DNA of 18,515 nucleotides from Entrophospora sp. SA101 (taxonomy: Eukaryota; Glomeromycota; Glomeromycetes; Entrophosporales; Entrophosporaceae), in NCBI GenBank assembly GCA_958430865.1, contig CAUDNR010001213.1:21978-40492 (forward strand). The letters are read 5' to 3'. The first letter of the stretch is position 1. Every line of letters begins with the position of its first letter. This document shows, in pieces, positions 18,458-18,515 of this stretch. The position numbers and the translations under genes are program-made. The notes beneath the pieces were generated by a model that ran no database searches, was not told where the DNA came from, and saw nothing but the letters and a program-made list of their open reading frames with translations.

Positions 18458-18515
18458 GTAAAGATTTTTTATTTTTTTTTAAGATTTTTTAAAAAAATTT
18501 TTTTTTATAACACAC

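Noticed and set aside
1..18515. tRNA genes, CRISPR arrays and bacterial-type operons
   Set aside because: No B-box-like GGTTCGAATCC, cloverleaf, regular spacer array or ribosome-binding pattern was seen. The gene structure is eukaryotic.

Overview
The window looks like nuclear DNA of an arbuscular mycorrhizal fungus (Glomeromycotina), most like Rhizophagus. This is inferred from: very AT-rich intergenic DNA; genes cut by many short GT-AG introns; proteins full of Asn, Ser and Lys runs with trinucleotide microsatellites; an HMG-box gene like the MATA-HMG family that is expanded in Rhizophagus; and decayed transposon and gene fragments between housekeeping genes. No tRNA, rRNA or CRISPR was seen.

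Layout. 1-659: a short relic that may be a hAT transposase N-terminus. 660-2273 (-): CDC50/LEM3, the flippase beta subunit, intact in six exons. 2274-4237: spacer with a clear 252-bp MITE (3103-3354) and two small coding-like relics. 4238-5483: a large inverted repeat whose arms are two diverged copies of the 3' end of an SLC26/SulP sulfate-permease gene, joined head to head around the STAS-domain exons. 5500-6500: shuffled, frameshifted fragments of a RecQ helicase. 6686-8262 (+): a POP3-like RNase P/MRP subunit in four exons. 8356-12644 (-): VPS51, a GARP complex subunit, in 17 exons, convergent with POP3 and only 93 bp from it stop to stop. 12645-14021: spacer. 14022-14749 (-): an HMG-box gene whose low-complexity tail lies in another frame. 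14750-16646: spacer with two fold-back/TIR remnants. 16647-17792 (-): the C-terminal two thirds of a THOC3/TEX1 WD40 protein. About 17885-18098 (+): an unrelated frameshifted relic where the THOC3 5' end is expected. 18302-18457 (+): the first exon of an unrecognised gene that leaves the window.

The intact genes serve unrelated housekeeping roles: lipid flipping, RNA processing, endosome-to-Golgi retrieval and, if functional, mRNA export. They do not form an operon or pathway. I see no convincing new multi-gene system. The most unusual structure is the inverted SulP/STAS duplication at 4238-5483. It leaves a spliced, open STAS-only frame with a possible new start codon donated by the other arm. 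Exon boundaries were worked out by hand from splice sites, phase and family resemblance. No RNA or database evidence was available.
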